A DNA stretch of 64,000 nucleotides from Oscillospiraceae bacterium (GTDB taxonomy: Bacteria; Bacillota; Clostridia; Oscillospirales; Ruminococcaceae): contig CAAGEB010000068.1 of the NCBI GenBank assembly GCA_900768705.1, positions 9,711 through 73,710 on the forward strand. The letters are read 5' to 3'. The position numbers were made by a program, and so were the translations under genes. Positions within the stretch are counted from its first letter, which is position 1. Each line of letters opens with the position of its first letter. The notes beneath the pieces were generated by a model. That model was not told the DNA's origin and did no database searches. It saw only the letters and a program-made list of their open reading frames with translations. Shown here piece after piece: positions 27,432 to 35,208 of this stretch.

Positions 27432-28013
27432 ATGAACAGAACTTCCGAAATTGCAAGAAAAACCAAGGAAACCGACATTGCCGCAAAGCTGAATCTGGAC
27501 GGCGGCGAGGTGAAAATCAACACAGGGATAGGCTTTCTCGACCATATGCTGACTGCTTTCGGCGTACATGGCGGGTTTGGACTTGTTCTCACGGCAAAAG
27601 GAGATTTGCAGGTTGACGGACACCATACCGCAGAAGATGTGGGAATTGTCCTCGGTAAAGCGTTTTCCGAAGCGTTGGGAGACAAAGGCGGAATAATGCG
27701 CTTTGGCAGTGCGTTTGTACCTATGGATGAAGCACTTGGATTTTGTGCTGTGGATATAAGCGGACGACCGTTTTTGGTTTTTGACGCTGATTTTTCTTGT
27801 GAGAGAATAGGGGAATTTGATACCTGTCTTACCGAAGAATTTATGAGAGCCTTTGCGTTCAATGCGGGGATTACGCTGCATCTGCGCTGTGAGTACGGCA
27901 AAAACGACCACCATAAGACAGAAGCTCTTTTCAAAGCAATGGCTTATGCTTTGAAATCCGCCGTAAAGAAAAATTCCGACGGCAGCACTGTTTCGACAAA
28001 AGGTGTGCTGTAA
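27432..28013 (+). CDS. hisB: Imidazoleglycerol-phosphate dehydratase
   Basis: Mn-dependent dehydratase. Metal residues lie in GFLDHML, DGHHTAEDVGI and KNDHHKTEALFK. It is the monofunctional bacterial form of 193 aa, with no phosphatase domain. GGAG lies 8 bases before the ATG at 27432; a TTG at 27420 is in frame but has no good site. hisD ends 12 bases earlier. Confidence 0.96.
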   Translation: MNRTSEIARKTKETDIAAKLNLDGGEVKINTGIGFLDHMLTAFGVHGGFGLVLTAKGDLQVDGHHTAEDVGIVLGKAFSEALGDKGGIMRFGSAFVPMDEALGFCAVDISGRPFLVFDADFSCERIGEFDTCLTEEFMRAFAFNAGITLHLRCEYGKNDHHKTEALFKAMAYALKSAVKKNSDGSTVSTKGVL

Positions 28014-28068
28014 TTAAGGGAAACAGAGCGGGAAATATACTCCGGAGCAATCCGAAAGTGAGGATAAT

Positions 28069-28668
28069 ATGATTGCAATTATCGATTATGGTGCAGGAAA
28101 TCTGTTCAGCGTAAAAAATGCGCTGGACTATCTCGGTCTTGAAAATAAGATAACCAGATCAGCTGAGGATCTTATTGCAGCGGACAGGCTTATACTTCCG
28201 GGGGTTGGAGCTTTTCCGGACGCTATGAGAATGCTTTATGAATCCGGATTGGTGGATGTAATAAAGAGCGAGGTAAATAAAAAGCCGCTTCTCGGAATTT
28301 GTCTGGGTATGCAGATGCTGTTTGAAAAAGGCTATGAATTCGGCGAAACGAACGGCTTAGGACTTATAGAAGGCAGTGTAAGACTTATGCAGCCCGAAGG
28401 CGGTCTTGCAATTCCTCATATAGGCTGGAATTCTCTTGAAATGAACGAACCCTGCAGGCTCCTTGAAAAGTGCAGAAACGGCGAATATGTATATTTTGTT
28501 CATTCATACGCCGCAGATTGCCCGTCAAAGTATGTGGCGGCTTATTGCGATTACGGTATGAAGGTTCCTGCGCTGGTACATAACGGCAATGTTTACGGTG
28601 CGCAGTTTCATCCTGAAAAAAGCGGTAACACCGGACTTAATATCCTTCGGTGTTTTTCGGAGCTTTGA
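28069..28668 (+). CDS. hisH: Imidazole glycerol phosphate synthase, glutaminase subunit
   Basis: Class I glutamine amidotransferase feeding ammonia to HisF. The triad is visible: Cys78 in LLGICLGMQ, with His181 and Glu183 in GAQFHPEKS. IDYGAGNLFSVKNAL is the family start. 199 aa. HisF is encoded two cistrons downstream. Confidence 0.96.
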   Translation: MIAIIDYGAGNLFSVKNALDYLGLENKITRSAEDLIAADRLILPGVGAFPDAMRMLYESGLVDVIKSEVNKKPLLGICLGMQMLFEKGYEFGETNGLGLIEGSVRLMQPEGGLAIPHIGWNSLEMNEPCRLLEKCRNGEYVYFVHSYAADCPSKYVAAYCDYGMKVPALVHNGNVYGAQFHPEKSGNTGLNILRCFSEL

Positions 28669-28772
28669 TTGTCGGAGTTGAAGTCCATATCAATGCATAA
28701 AAGAAAACTTTTACGCAATAGCGCTTTGTAAATGCCGTTTAAAAACTATAAGCGAGAATTGAGGAGATAATA

Positions 28773-29495
28773 ATGGTTATTCTACCCGCAATTGACATAA
28801 AAGACGGCGAGTGCGTTCGTCTTTTTAAGGGCGATTACGGCACGGTTCAGAAGGTTGCCGACAATTATATGGATACCGCACGGAAATTTGAAGCCTGCGG
28901 AGCGGAATGGATACACATGGTGGACCTGGACGGTGCAAAGGACGCTTCCCAGCAGAATAAGGATATTTTCCTTGAAGTTGTAAAAAACACAAAGCTCAAG
29001 GTTGAAGTCGGCGGGGGAATAAGAACCCTTGAAACCGTCGAAATGTATCTTTCGGGGGGCGTTTCACGAGTAATAATCGGTTCTGCGGCGGTAAAAAATC
29101 CCGAGCTTGTTAAGCGTGCGGTTAAGGAATACGGGGAGCATATTGCAGTAGGAATTGACGCCAAAAACGGATATGTTGCAACCGAGGGCTGGCTTGAAAC
29201 CTCGAATGTGCATTTCACCGACCTTGCAAAGGCAATGTCCGACATTGGCGTAAAATACATTATTTTCACCGATATTTCAAAGGACGGAACTCTTTCGGGG
29301 GTAAACGCAGAGCAGCTGAAGCAGATTAACGAATGCTGCTCGGCGAATATTATCGCCAGCGGCGGAGTACATACCATTGAGGATATAAAAATCTGCAAAG
29401 AGCTTAACCTTTACGGAACAATCTGCGGAAAGTCCATTTACAGCGGTACTCTGGATTTAAAGGAAGCCATTTCAGAAGCGGGAGAACAGACATGA
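28773..29495 (+). CDS. hisA: ProFAR isomerase (phosphoribosylformimino-AICAR-P isomerase)
   Basis: TIM-barrel isomerase of histidine synthesis. Asp8 in LPAIDIKDGECVRLFKGD and the second catalytic Asp in YIIFTDISKDGT are present; GGGIRTLETVEMYL binds phosphate. 240 aa. TGAGGAG precedes the ATG. A 104-base gap from hisH holds no clear feature. A 26-codon frame starts on its stop codon. Confidence 0.96.
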   Translation: MVILPAIDIKDGECVRLFKGDYGTVQKVADNYMDTARKFEACGAEWIHMVDLDGAKDASQQNKDIFLEVVKNTKLKVEVGGGIRTLETVEMYLSGGVSRVIIGSAAVKNPELVKRAVKEYGEHIAVGIDAKNGYVATEGWLETSNVHFTDLAKAMSDIGVKYIIFTDISKDGTLSGVNAEQLKQINECCSANIIASGGVHTIEDIKICKELNLYGTICGKSIYSGTLDLKEAISEAGEQT

Positions 29496-29572
29496 GCAAC
29501 ACCGTTGTCGGAAAAATCGGAGCTTCCGTTACCGGGATAAGCGTGTTTGATTTTTCTATGGTATATGGTTAG
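29492..29572 (+). CDS. Possible 26-aa peptide coupled to hisA
   Basis: An ATG overlaps the hisA stop (ATGA) and opens a 26-codon frame ending in TAG. It begins Met-Ser-Asn-Thr-Val-Val-Gly-Lys-Ile-Gly, mildly hydrophobic later. The 4-base overlap is the geometry of real coupled genes and GGAG lies 9 bases upstream. No homologue is recognised, and it could be a decayed gene or chance. Confidence 0.25.
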   Translation: MSNTVVGKIGASVTGISVFDFSMVYG

Positions 29573-29704
29573 CCACGGGCTGTTCTTGTGATGATTTTTC
29601 TGCATTATTCTTTCCGTGGGCTGTTTATATCGGGAATTGTTTCGCTCAATTGTCTGCCGGTTAGGTTACAGATATTTTAAAGATTGACGAAAGAAAGGAT
29701 TGCT

Positions 29705-30460
29705 ATGCTTGCAAAAAGAATTATACCCTGCCTTGATGTAAGAAACGGTAAAGTCGTTAAAGGCGTAAATTTTGAAGGAGTAAAGGATGTGGGCGATCCC
29801 GTTGAGCTTGCTGTGGAGTATAACAAGCAGGGCGCAGACGAGATAGTATTTTATGATATAACCGCCTCGTATGAAGGGCGCGGAGTTATGCTGGATGTGG
29901 TACAGAGAACAGCCCGACAGGTTTTTGTTCCGCTTTGCGTGGGAGGCGGAATAGCTTCCGTGCAGGATTTTCGTGATACTCTCCGTGCAGGAGCGGACAA
30001 GGTTTCCGTAAATTCACAGGCGGTTAAAAATCCCAAGCTTATCAGCGATGCGGCGGAAATTTTCGGCAGTCAGTGCGTTGTTGTGGGAATTGACGCCAAG
30101 CGTAACGAAAAGGGCGGATATTCGGTCTTTATAAACGGCGGAAGAATTGATATGAACCTTGATCTGGGAGACTGGCTTAAAGAAATCGAGGAGCGTGGCG
30201 CAGGGGAAATATGCCTTAATTCCATTGATACCGACGGCGTTCGTGGCGGATTTGATATTGATATGCTGAACTATGTATGCAGCCGTGTTAAAATTCCCGT
30301 AATTGCCAGCGGCGGCTGCGGAAAAATCGAGCATTTCTCGGAAGTGTTTGAAAAAACCAATTCTTCGGCAGCACTTGCTGCTTCGCTGTTCCATTTTAAG
30401 GAGCTTACTGTGAGTGAGGTTAAGGATCATCTGCGCAGCCACAATATTCCTGTCCGCTGA
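29705..30460 (+). CDS. hisF: Imidazole glycerol phosphate synthase, cyclase subunit
   Basis: TIM-barrel partner of HisH. Asp11 in [19 protein letters not shown] is a catalytic acid; [13 protein letters not shown] and [13 protein letters not shown] complete the active site. 251 aa from the ATG at 29705 after AAAGGA. The 132 bases upstream of it, beyond the small frame, contain no recognised gene. Confidence 0.96.
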   Translation: MLAKRIIPCLDVRNGKVVKGVNFEGVKDVGDPVELAVEYNKQGADEIVFYDITASYEGRGVMLDVVQRTARQVFVPLCVGGGIASVQDFRDTLRAGADKVSVNSQAVKNPKLISDAAEIFGSQCVVVGIDAKRNEKGGYSVFINGGRIDMNLDLGDWLKEIEERGAGEICLNSIDTDGVRGGFDIDMLNYVCSRVKIPVIASGGCGKIEHFSEVFEKTNSSAALAASLFHFKELTVSEVKDHLRSHNIPVR

Positions 30461-30474
30461 AACGAGGTGGTTGA

Positions 30475-30975
30475 GTGCGTTCGCATTGCGAGATGATAAA
30501 AAAACAGGTTAATGCCAACTTTGTAAATTTGGAAACGGCAATCAGAACCTATGACAGAGAGGCTTCTGTCTGCGGTTCGCCTGCATGGAGGTATGTTTTT
30601 CATACTATTCATTCTGCCGATAAATGTTTTTTCAACCCTTCGGAGTACGAAGAACGGGATTTTTATGAGTCGGGGATGGATAATCCGGATAATCCCTGCC
30701 GTACTGTTTTAAGTGATGAGGATTTGCTCCGTTATCTGGATACGGTCAGACAAAAGACCTTTGATTATCTTGACAGCCTTTCCGATGATGATTTGTACAG
30801 GTATCCGGAAAATTGTGAATTCAGCCGACTGGAACTTATAATGATGCAGTTTCGTCATATTTCCTTTCATACCGGAATGTTGAATGGAGCAACAATTGAA
30901 CGCACGGGCAGATTTCCTGTTTTTGTCAGTCCCCATTCAATGAGCTGGCTTGATAAAGGACTGTACGATGAATAA
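30475..30975 (+). CDS. DinB-like four-helix-bundle protein
   Basis: A 166-aa helical protein with the spaced His pattern of the DinB/YfiT superfamily: RYVFHTIHSADKCFF near residue 40 and FRHISFHTGMLNGATIE near 125. These His residues usually bind a divalent metal. Some members are thiol transferases; most have no known substrate. The start is a GTG at 30475 after GAGGTGG; an ATG at 30493 is an alternative. It lies inside the his operon between hisF and hisI, 14 bases after hisF, so it is surely co-transcribed, but it is no known histidine enzyme. Confidence 0.7.
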   Translation: MRSHCEMIKKQVNANFVNLETAIRTYDREASVCGSPAWRYVFHTIHSADKCFFNPSEYEERDFYESGMDNPDNPCRTVLSDEDLLRYLDTVRQKTFDYLDSLSDDDLYRYPENCEFSRLELIMMQFRHISFHTGMLNGATIERTGRFPVFVSPHSMSWLDKGLYDE

Positions 30976-30986
30976 AGGAGTACTAT

Positions 30987-31724
30987 ATGAGTAAACCGAC
31001 CCCTTCGGCAAAGAAAATTATCGATTTTCTGAATTGCCCGTGTACATATTTTCCGGCGGGAAAAAGCCGCAAGCATATCACCGCTGCGTATGAAGACGCC
31101 TTTGGAAAAAGAAATATTGAAGGTTTTGTTCCTGTCATTGTCGTTGTTGATGATATTCTGGCAGAGCAGCTTGATTATTATCAAAATAATTATGCCGACG
31201 GCGAAAACGGATACAACAATATTATAGCCGGTGCGGAGCATACAGACGCCGTAAAATGGTTCAAGGAACAGCTGACCAAATTGAAAGCGGAATTTGGTGA
31301 AAGCTGGGAAGATTCGGTAATAGGTGAAATGGAATACGGAGAGCCGAATAACTATTTCCGCAGCTTTATGGATTTTCAAGATAAAAAGAGCAAGGAGTGT
31401 ATTCTTGCAAAAATCCCGGTGGATAAGCCTTGGGAGGTATTGGCACGGCTACCCTTCGGCGGGTGGAACGAATGTCCCGACCCGGAAACTATGGTTTCAG
31501 TCGCAAAATACTGGTATGAACGGTATGGAGTAATTCCGGCGGTAATTTCTCACGATACGCTTGAACTTGCCGCTCGACCCATTCCCGACAAGGGAGCGGC
31601 GATGGGAGCTGCGTTGGAACATCTGGCGTTCTGTCAGGATGTGATTTTTCAGGGATACGGCACGTTGGGTTCGCTTGCGGATTCCATTACCGGTTCCTTT
31701 GTATGGTATTTTTGGTGGGATTAA
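30987..31724 (+). CDS. DUF4253-domain protein
   Basis: The C-terminal half matches the DUF4253 outline: FGGWNECPDPETMVSVAKYW, YGVIPAVISHDTLEL, LEHLAFCQDVIFQG and a Trp-rich end FVWYFWWD. The N-terminal about 90 residues are less conserved. 245 aa, apparently cytoplasmic. Function is unknown; such proteins are often scattered with SUKH-like immunity proteins. It is the second non-his gene in the his operon, 11 bases after the DinB-like gene and 9 bases before hisI, with GGAGTA before the ATG. Confidence 0.75.
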   Translation: MSKPTPSAKKIIDFLNCPCTYFPAGKSRKHITAAYEDAFGKRNIEGFVPVIVVVDDILAEQLDYYQNNYADGENGYNNIIAGAEHTDAVKWFKEQLTKLKAEFGESWEDSVIGEMEYGEPNNYFRSFMDFQDKKSKECILAKIPVDKPWEVLARLPFGGWNECPDPETMVSVAKYWYERYGVIPAVISHDTLELAARPIPDKGAAMGAALEHLAFCQDVIFQGYGTLGSLADSITGSFVWYFWWD

Positions 31725-31733
31725 GGAGGGTAT

Positions 31734-32048
31734 ATGGATTTAAAGAAATACTTCAAAAAATCGGAGCTTATCCCTGCTGTTATTCAGGATGTGAATAACG
31801 GGGAGGTTCTTATGCTTGCATATATGAACGAGGAAAGTCTGGCAAAAACGCTGGAAACAGGCTACACCTGGTTCTGGAGCCGTTCAAGGCAGGAGCTTTG
31901 GAATAAGGGAGCAACCTCGGGGCATTTTCAGAAGGTTGTCGAGATATACGGCGACTGCGATGATGACACGCTGCTAATAAAGGTTGAGCAAACCGGAGCT
32001 GCCTGTCACACAGGAAACAGAACTTGCTTTTTTAACAGAATAAAGTGA
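31734..32048 (+). CDS. hisI: Phosphoribosyl-AMP cyclohydrolase
   Basis: Zn/Mg enzyme opening the adenine ring of [48 protein letters not shown] and [13 protein letters not shown] with the zinc cysteines are all present. It is 104 aa, the stand-alone form; HisE is separate downstream. AAGGAGG precedes the ATG. Confidence 0.96.
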   Translation: MDLKKYFKKSELIPAVIQDVNNGEVLMLAYMNEESLAKTLETGYTWFWSRSRQELWNKGATSGHFQKVVEIYGDCDDDTLLIKVEQTGAACHTGNRTCFFNRIK

Positions 32049-32061
32049 GGTATTTTATAAA

Positions 32062-32136
32062 TTGGCGGTTAATCGTGGTATTCTGTTCTGATTTTCTAAA
32101 GAGCCAATCCCGTTAATCGTTGAATACCACCGCCAA
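32062..32136 (+). repeat. Alternative inverted repeats between hisI and hisE
   Basis: TTGGCGG (32062-32068) and TGGTATTC (32076-32083) pair with GAATACCA-CCGCCAA (32122-32136), leaving 7 bases looped out. The first arm can also pair as ATTGGC (32061-32066) with GCCAAT (32103-32108), so the two folds exclude each other. A GTTAATCGT word occurs twice. It starts 13 bases after the hisI stop. No T-run follows. The 220-base hisI-hisE gap contains nothing else that I recognise. Confidence 0.6.
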
Positions 32137-32268
32137 AATGCAAAAATTATCGTAAAAGACAAAAATGCTAACATAAAACCGAAATTGACGCTTATATTCC
32201 AAGCAAGTCAAAACTCGCTTCACTCAATACATTGTCTGGGACGAGCAAACAATACAGGAGGAAATACA

Positions 32269-32595
32269 ATGACAGACGCATTCAAGGAAATGTATGAGGT
32301 AATTCTGAACCGCAGAGAAAACCCGCAGGAAGGCAGTTATACCTGCTACCTTTTTGAAAAGGGGCTGGACAAAATCCTAAAAAAGTGCGGCGAAGAATGT
32401 ACTGAAATGGTAATTGCCGCCAAGAATAAGGATAACGAGGAATTGGCAAACGAAATCAACGATCTTCTTTATCATACGGCTGTGCTTATGGTTGAGCGGG
32501 GCGTTACCGTTGAAGAAATCGAAGAAATAATGCGGGAAAGAAGCAAAAAAATCGGAAATCTGAAGCAATTCCATGTCAGCGACCATAACACATGA
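32269..32595 (+). CDS. hisE: Phosphoribosyl-ATP pyrophosphatase
   Basis: MazG-like helical pyrophosphatase, second step of histidine synthesis. KKCGEECTEMVIAAKNKD and EEANEIND-type acidic helices (here ELANEINDLLYHTAVLM) bind Mg. 108 aa. AGGAGG lies 7 bases before the ATG; longer in-frame starts are rejected for lack of a site. It ends the his operon without a clear terminator. Confidence 0.95.
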   Translation: MTDAFKEMYEVILNRRENPQEGSYTCYLFEKGLDKILKKCGEECTEMVIAAKNKDNEELANEINDLLYHTAVLMVERGVTVEEIEEIMRERSKKIGNLKQFHVSDHNT

Positions 32596-32650
32596 TAATT
32601 CGCATAAATCGGCATATTGATTGAAATTTCAGAAAATTTCGCAAAATATA

Positions 32651-32679
32651 TTGCTTTTTTTTGGTCAATGTGTTATACT
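32651..32679 (+). promoter_or_regulatory. Promoter for fba
   Basis: TTGCTT, 17 bp, TATACT with extended -10 (TGT just before). Confidence 0.78.
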
Positions 32680-32725
32680 GATAATATGGGTTTAGCCTAA
32701 ATCAAATTCAAAGGAGATACAAAAT

Positions 32726-33589
32726 ATGTTAGTTTCTGCAAAGGATATGTTGAACAAGGCTCGTGACGGCAAGTATGCTGTAGGTCAGTTCAATATCAAC
32801 AACCTTGAGTGGACAAAGTCCATTCTTCTCACTGCCGAAGAACTGAAATCACCTGTTATTCTCGGCGTTTCCGAGGGCGCAGGCAAGTATATGTGCGGCT
32901 ACAAAACCATAGTTGGTATGGTAAATGGTATGCTGGAGGAGCTGAAAATCACTGTTCCCGTTGCTCTGCATCTTGATCACGGCACTTTTGAGGGCGCAAA
33001 GGCTTGCATCAACGCAGGATTTTCGTCTATAATGTTTGACGGTTCTCACTATCCCATTGAAGAGAATATCGCAAAGACAACCGCTCTGGTTAATACTTGT
33101 GATGTACTCGGCATTTCTCTTGAGGCTGAGGTTGGCTCCATTGGAGGCGAAGAGGATGGCGTTGTAGGTATGGGCGAGTGCGCAGATCCCAAGGAGTGCA
33201 AGATGATTGCTGATCTGGGTGTTACAATGCTGGCAGCAGGTATCGGTAATATTCACGGTAAGTATCCCGCAAATTGGCCCGGTCTTTCCTTTGAGACTCT
33301 TGAAGCAGTAAAGAAGGAAGTCGGCGATATGCCTCTGGTATTGCACGGCGGCACAGGTATTCCCGCTGATATGATTAAGAAGGCAATTTCTCTGGGTGTT
33401 GCAAAGATTAATGTTAACACCGAATGTCAGCTCTCCTTTGCAGAAGCTACAAGAAAGTATATTGAAGAAGGCAAGGATCAGCAGGGTAAGGGATTTGATC
33501 CCAGAAAGCTGCTTGCTCCCGGCGCAGAAGCTATTAAGGCTACAGTCAAGGAAAAGATGGAGCTGTTCGGTTCTGTCGGCAAGGCTTGA
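32726..33589 (+). CDS. fba: Fructose-bisphosphate aldolase, class II
   Basis: Zinc aldolase of glycolysis. VALHLDHGTFEGAKACINAG holds the catalytic Asp and zinc His, LEAEVGSIGGEEDGV follows, GNIHGKYP and VLHGGTGIP hold the other zinc His residues, and INVNTECQ ends the active site. 287 aa. AAGGAG precedes the ATG. It is a single-gene unit with its own promoter and a strong terminator. Codon use is strongly biased, as expected for high expression. Related tagatose-bisphosphate aldolases share the motifs, but the free-standing glycolytic context favours fba. Confidence 0.94.
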   Translation: MLVSAKDMLNKARDGKYAVGQFNINNLEWTKSILLTAEELKSPVILGVSEGAGKYMCGYKTIVGMVNGMLEELKITVPVALHLDHGTFEGAKACINAGFSSIMFDGSHYPIEENIAKTTALVNTCDVLGISLEAEVGSIGGEEDGVVGMGECADPKECKMIADLGVTMLAAGIGNIHGKYPANWPGLSFETLEAVKKEVGDMPLVLHGGTGIPADMIKKAISLGVAKINVNTECQLSFAEATRKYIEEGKDQQGKGFDPRKLLAPGAEAIKATVKEKMELFGSVGKA

Positions 33590-33616
33590 TTGTCACAAAT
33601 TTATATGTTATCGGAA

Positions 33617-33642
33617 AAGTCAGCCTTCGGGCTGGCTTTTTT
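33617..33642 (+). terminator. Rho-independent terminator after fba
   Basis: A 9-bp stem AAGTCAGCC-TTCG-GGCTGGCTT with a UUCG loop, running into a run of six T. Confidence 0.92.
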
Positions 33643-33679
33643 GTTAGTTGAATAATTTGTGATATTTTTTAAAAAAATC

Positions 33680-33708
33680 TTGAAAAATGTAACAGGGTGT
33701 GTTATAAT
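33680..33708 (+). promoter_or_regulatory. Promoter for tyrA
   Basis: TTGAAA, 17 bp, perfect TATAAT with GTG before it. It lies 53 bases before the tyrA ATG. Confidence 0.85.
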
Positions 33709-33761
33709 TAAAATACAGGATTTTAATATGTTATATAAATAAGTACTGAAAGGAATTTCGG

Positions 33762-34613
33762 ATGAATATAGCTGTAGTAGGTCTGGGACTAATCGGAGGC
33801 TCCATTTGTAAGGCGCTCAAAGCGAATACTTTTCACCATATAATGGGGATCGATACCAATAAGGAAACCATTGAGAAGGCACTGAAATCGGGAGCGATTG
33901 ACGAGGAAATATCCGTTGACAAACTTGGAGAAGCCAATCTTACGATTGTAGCCCTCTACCCGTTGGCGATTGTAGATTTTGTCAAAGAAAATGCCGACAA
34001 ATTCAAAAAGGGTTCCATTGTTATGGATATCTGCGGCATAAAGGGGTATGTGGTTCACAGCTGTACGTCTGTACTTGAAGAAAGGGGCGTAATTTTTATC
34101 GGTACCCACCCTATGGCAGGAACGGAACATTCCGGCTTTGATTATTCAAGAGCCGATCTTTTCAATAAAGCCAGTTTTATCATTACTCCCACCGAGAAAA
34201 CGCCTCAGATTGCAATTGATTTGGTCTCAACCCTCGGCGCATGTATGAATTTCGGACAGGTTGTTATTGCAACCCCAGAGCAGCATGACAGCAATATTGC
34301 ATACACATCTCAGCTTGCTCATGTGGTATCCAACGCTTATGTAAAAAGCCCTTCGCTGTTCAGAGCGGATGGTTTTTCAGCGGGCAGCTTTTTGGATCTT
34401 ACCAGAGTGGCTTACCTTAATGAGGAAATGTGGTCAAGTTTGTTTATGTGCAATAAGGAAGCACTGCTGTTTGAAATCAATAATATAATCAATTCCCTTT
34501 CGGAGTATCGGGATGCTATGGTTAACGACGATATTGACACTCTGAGAGAGCTGCTTAAAGTCGGTAGGGAACGGAAAGAGAAGAGCATGGAATTTTATGG
34601 CCAGAGAAAGTAG
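33762..34613 (+). CDS. tyrA: Prephenate dehydrogenase
   Basis: NAD-dependent oxidation of prephenate for tyrosine. VVGLGLIGGSICKAL is the Rossmann loop, MDICGIKG and GTHPMAGTEHSGFDYSRA hold the catalytic His region, and an all-helical dimer domain follows. At 283 aa there is no ACT or chorismate-mutase fusion. AAAGGA precedes the ATG. Its end overlaps the next gene by 17 bases. Confidence 0.93.
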   Translation: MNIAVVGLGLIGGSICKALKANTFHHIMGIDTNKETIEKALKSGAIDEEISVDKLGEANLTIVALYPLAIVDFVKENADKFKKGSIVMDICGIKGYVVHSCTSVLEERGVIFIGTHPMAGTEHSGFDYSRADLFNKASFIITPTEKTPQIAIDLVSTLGACMNFGQVVIATPEQHDSNIAYTSQLAHVVSNAYVKSPSLFRADGFSAGSFLDLTRVAYLNEEMWSSLFMCNKEALLFEINNIINSLSEYRDAMVNDDIDTLRELLKVGRERKEKSMEFYGQRK

Positions 34614-35190
34614 TATTCCGGAAAAAAACGGGACAGGGCGCAGGCAGACGCCTCATATCGGATATATTGTATCGCTTTGCGGAATAATGAGCGGACTTGC
34701 CGTGGCGTCTATGTTTTTGCTTAGCTTTATTCCTTCGTTTGAGTATATCACTCCGGCGGTGGCAGGCATACTGATATGGATTATTCGGGACAGATTGGGC
34801 GTGAAATACGGTCTGATAAGCTATCTTGCCGTAGGAATTCTGTCAATGCTCATAACTCCTAATTATGAAGCCGTGATGATGTATATATTTCTGCTGGGGT
34901 ATTATCCTATTATAAGGGATTATCTGGAGAAAATACGCCCGGCGGTAATCAGATGGATTGTAAAGCTGCTGGTGTTTGCGGCGACATCAATTTCCTGTTA
35001 TATTCTGCTGATAAACCTTTTTGGACTAACACAGCTGCTGGACGAAGCACAGGATTTCGGAAAATACGGCACTCTGATAATACTTGGTATGGGTGCGGCG
35101 GCATTTATTGTCTATGACATTTTTCTTGGGCTGTTCAAACCTTTCTATGATAAGCTGGTTAAACCGAGAATAAAGAAAAGAATGAGATAA
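34597..35190 (+). CDS. Conserved multi-pass membrane protein, unknown function
   Basis: 197 aa with a short charged N-terminus and about five membrane helices (roughly 22-45, 48-62, 72-88, 120-145 and 155-175), ending in a very basic tail. A block like YIFLLGYYPIIRDYLEKIRP recurs in clostridial hypothetical membrane proteins as I remember them; the overall look is reminiscent of ECF substrate-binding subunits, which is only a guess. It starts inside tyrA (17-base overlap), so it is translationally coupled. Confidence 0.65.
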   Translation: MARESSIPEKNGTGRRQTPHIGYIVSLCGIMSGLAVASMFLLSFIPSFEYITPAVAGILIWIIRDRLGVKYGLISYLAVGILSMLITPNYEAVMMYIFLLGYYPIIRDYLEKIRPAVIRWIVKLLVFAATSISCYILLINLFGLTQLLDEAQDFGKYGTLIILGMGAAAFIVYDIFLGLFKPFYDKLVKPRIKKRMR

Positions 35191-35208
35191 AAGGATTGGA
35201 GAATTAAT

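Noticed and set aside
29573..29704. Repeated GGGCTGTT words before hisF as a terminator or element end
   Set aside because: The words are direct repeats with only a poor fold between them and no T-run; too weak to call.
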